Source: Aureispira sp. CCB-QB1 (GTDB taxonomy: Bacteria; Bacteroidota; Bacteroidia; Chitinophagales; Saprospiraceae). Taken from it: a DNA stretch of 64,000 bases. Of the stretch, positions 63,544-64,000 are shown piece by piece. The stretch spans positions 1 through 64,000 of the forward strand of contig CAMBRK010000006.1 in the NCBI GenBank assembly GCA_945870185.1. Direction: 5' to 3'. The first letter of the stretch is position 1. The number at the start of each line of letters is the position of its first letter. Made by a program: the position numbers and the translations under genes. Under the pieces are notes generated by a model. It had not been told where the DNA came from and ran no database searches. It saw only the letters and a list, made by a program, of their open reading frames with translations.

Positions 63544-64000
63544 ATGTCTCACAGAATCACTTACCTTTCTAAGGAAACTAAAACCAACCAAAGGATCAAG
63601 GGACTATTTATTTGTTTAATTTTACCTTTATTTCTGACAGCACAGTGCGCTCATCCGATGATTATAAAGCATTGAGATCACTTTATTTAACAACTGATGG
63701 AGATAATTGGACTAAAAAATTAGGGTGGCCCAATAGGACTTTTTTTGTAAACAATACAAATATTCCACCTAATATAGATATGAGCAACTGGTTTGGTATT
63801 ACCTGTTCTAATTATAGAGTAATTAAAGTTTCATTACCAAAGAACAATCTGAAAGGTGTTTTATCTAACTTCCCTTTAGCAGAATTAGAAACTTTGATAC
63901 TAGACGAGAATGAACTTCAAGGTAATATCCCTAACTTTAATTTAACTAAACTTGAAACATTGAGTCTCAGATCTAATAAGTTTTTTGGAAATATACCAAT
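63544..64000 (+). pseudogene. Leucine-rich-repeat surface protein, frameshifted and cut by the window end
   Basis: From the ATG at 63544 the frame reads a signal peptide (GLFICLILPLFLTAQ) and then stops at 63673-63675. In another frame, from about 63645 to the window end, there is uninterrupted leucine-rich-repeat coding: VRSSDDYKALRSLYLTTDGD, NWTKKLGW, then LPKNNLKGVLSNFPLAELET and following 23-24-residue repeats. Restoring one base after the CAG at 63643-63645 would join signal and ectodomain as LTAQ-VRSSDDYKAL, with a natural cleavage site. It is a plant-type LRR surface protein of the kind secreted by T9SS. The shift could be real or a sequencing error. Confidence 0.6.

Noticed and set aside
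1-64000. tRNA, rRNA, CRISPR array, phage or integrase genes
   Set aside because: None of the expected signatures (T-loop GGTTCGAATCC-like stems, regularly spaced repeats, tyrosine-recombinase or DDE motifs) was found on reading both strands.

Overview
The window is a low-GC chromosomal segment from a member of the Bacteroidota, most like the Saprospiria. The support is: TAnnTTTG -7 boxes in front of many genes on both strands, few Shine-Dalgarno sequences, a T9SS type A C-terminal sorting domain, a TonB-dependent receptor, Omp28, DUF6029 and DUF5777 barrel proteins, and a pyrR-pyrB operon. No tRNA, rRNA, CRISPR array, integrase, transposase or phage gene was seen. Apart from dispersed hairpin repeats, the segment looks like ordinary chromosome.

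Layout. Positions 1-3445 hold the end of a histidine operon (hisB, cut by the window edge, then hisH, hisA, hisF, hisIE). An ECF sigma factor and a tiny membrane partner follow (3564-4468). Next come an orphan TRAP-type binding lipoprotein (minus strand), a GlmM-like phosphohexomutase with a TTG start, and a class V aminotransferase. Positions 8855-11910 carry three membrane proteins: a MacB-like permease, an EI24/CysZ-like protein and a DMT exporter. A secreted protein with a clean terminator and a TonB receptor close this part. From 15386 to 19842 on the minus strand are pyrR-pyrB, a lipoprotein, and a compact four-gene block (monohaem cytochrome c lipoprotein, OB-fold protein, YceI, DUF5777 barrel) that looks like an uncharacterised envelope redox unit.

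Positions 20356-31759 carry large secreted proteins (a VPS10/sortilin-like beta-propeller, a truncated and apparently chimeric propeller gene, a GH65 enzyme), a small gene broken by an in-frame stop, an OprD-like porin and a secreted DsrE protein. Positions 33978-42108 form the most coherent accessory region, a sulfur island on the minus strand. It holds an MBL-fold persulfide dioxygenase with rhodanese domains, a rhodanese-Usp-Usp fusion, two separate split YeeE/YedE pairs, a stand-alone rhodanese, a TsdA-like dihaem cytochrome and a Tat-exported SoxB-like phosphoesterase. Read together, these could import thiosulfate or sulfane sulfur, oxidise thiosulfate in the periplasm and detoxify persulfide. 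SoxXA, SoxYZ and SoxCD are absent from the window.

From 42378 to the end are a DUF202 protein, a GT39 glycosyltransferase, a T9SS cargo protein, an LTA-synthase-like sulfatase-fold protein, a VOC protein with an eroded N-terminus, and guaA with a lipoprotein and trmH. A pair of coiled-coil proteins follows, one of them PspA-like with membrane anchors, then an ArsR regulator, a SPOR-domain protein, a two-component system, rplU-rpmA, a dense run of hairpin repeats next to a truncated gene, Omp28/DUF6029, and the start of a leucine-rich-repeat gene whose signal peptide is out of frame with its ectodomain.

All family assignments were made by reading motifs. No database search was possible.
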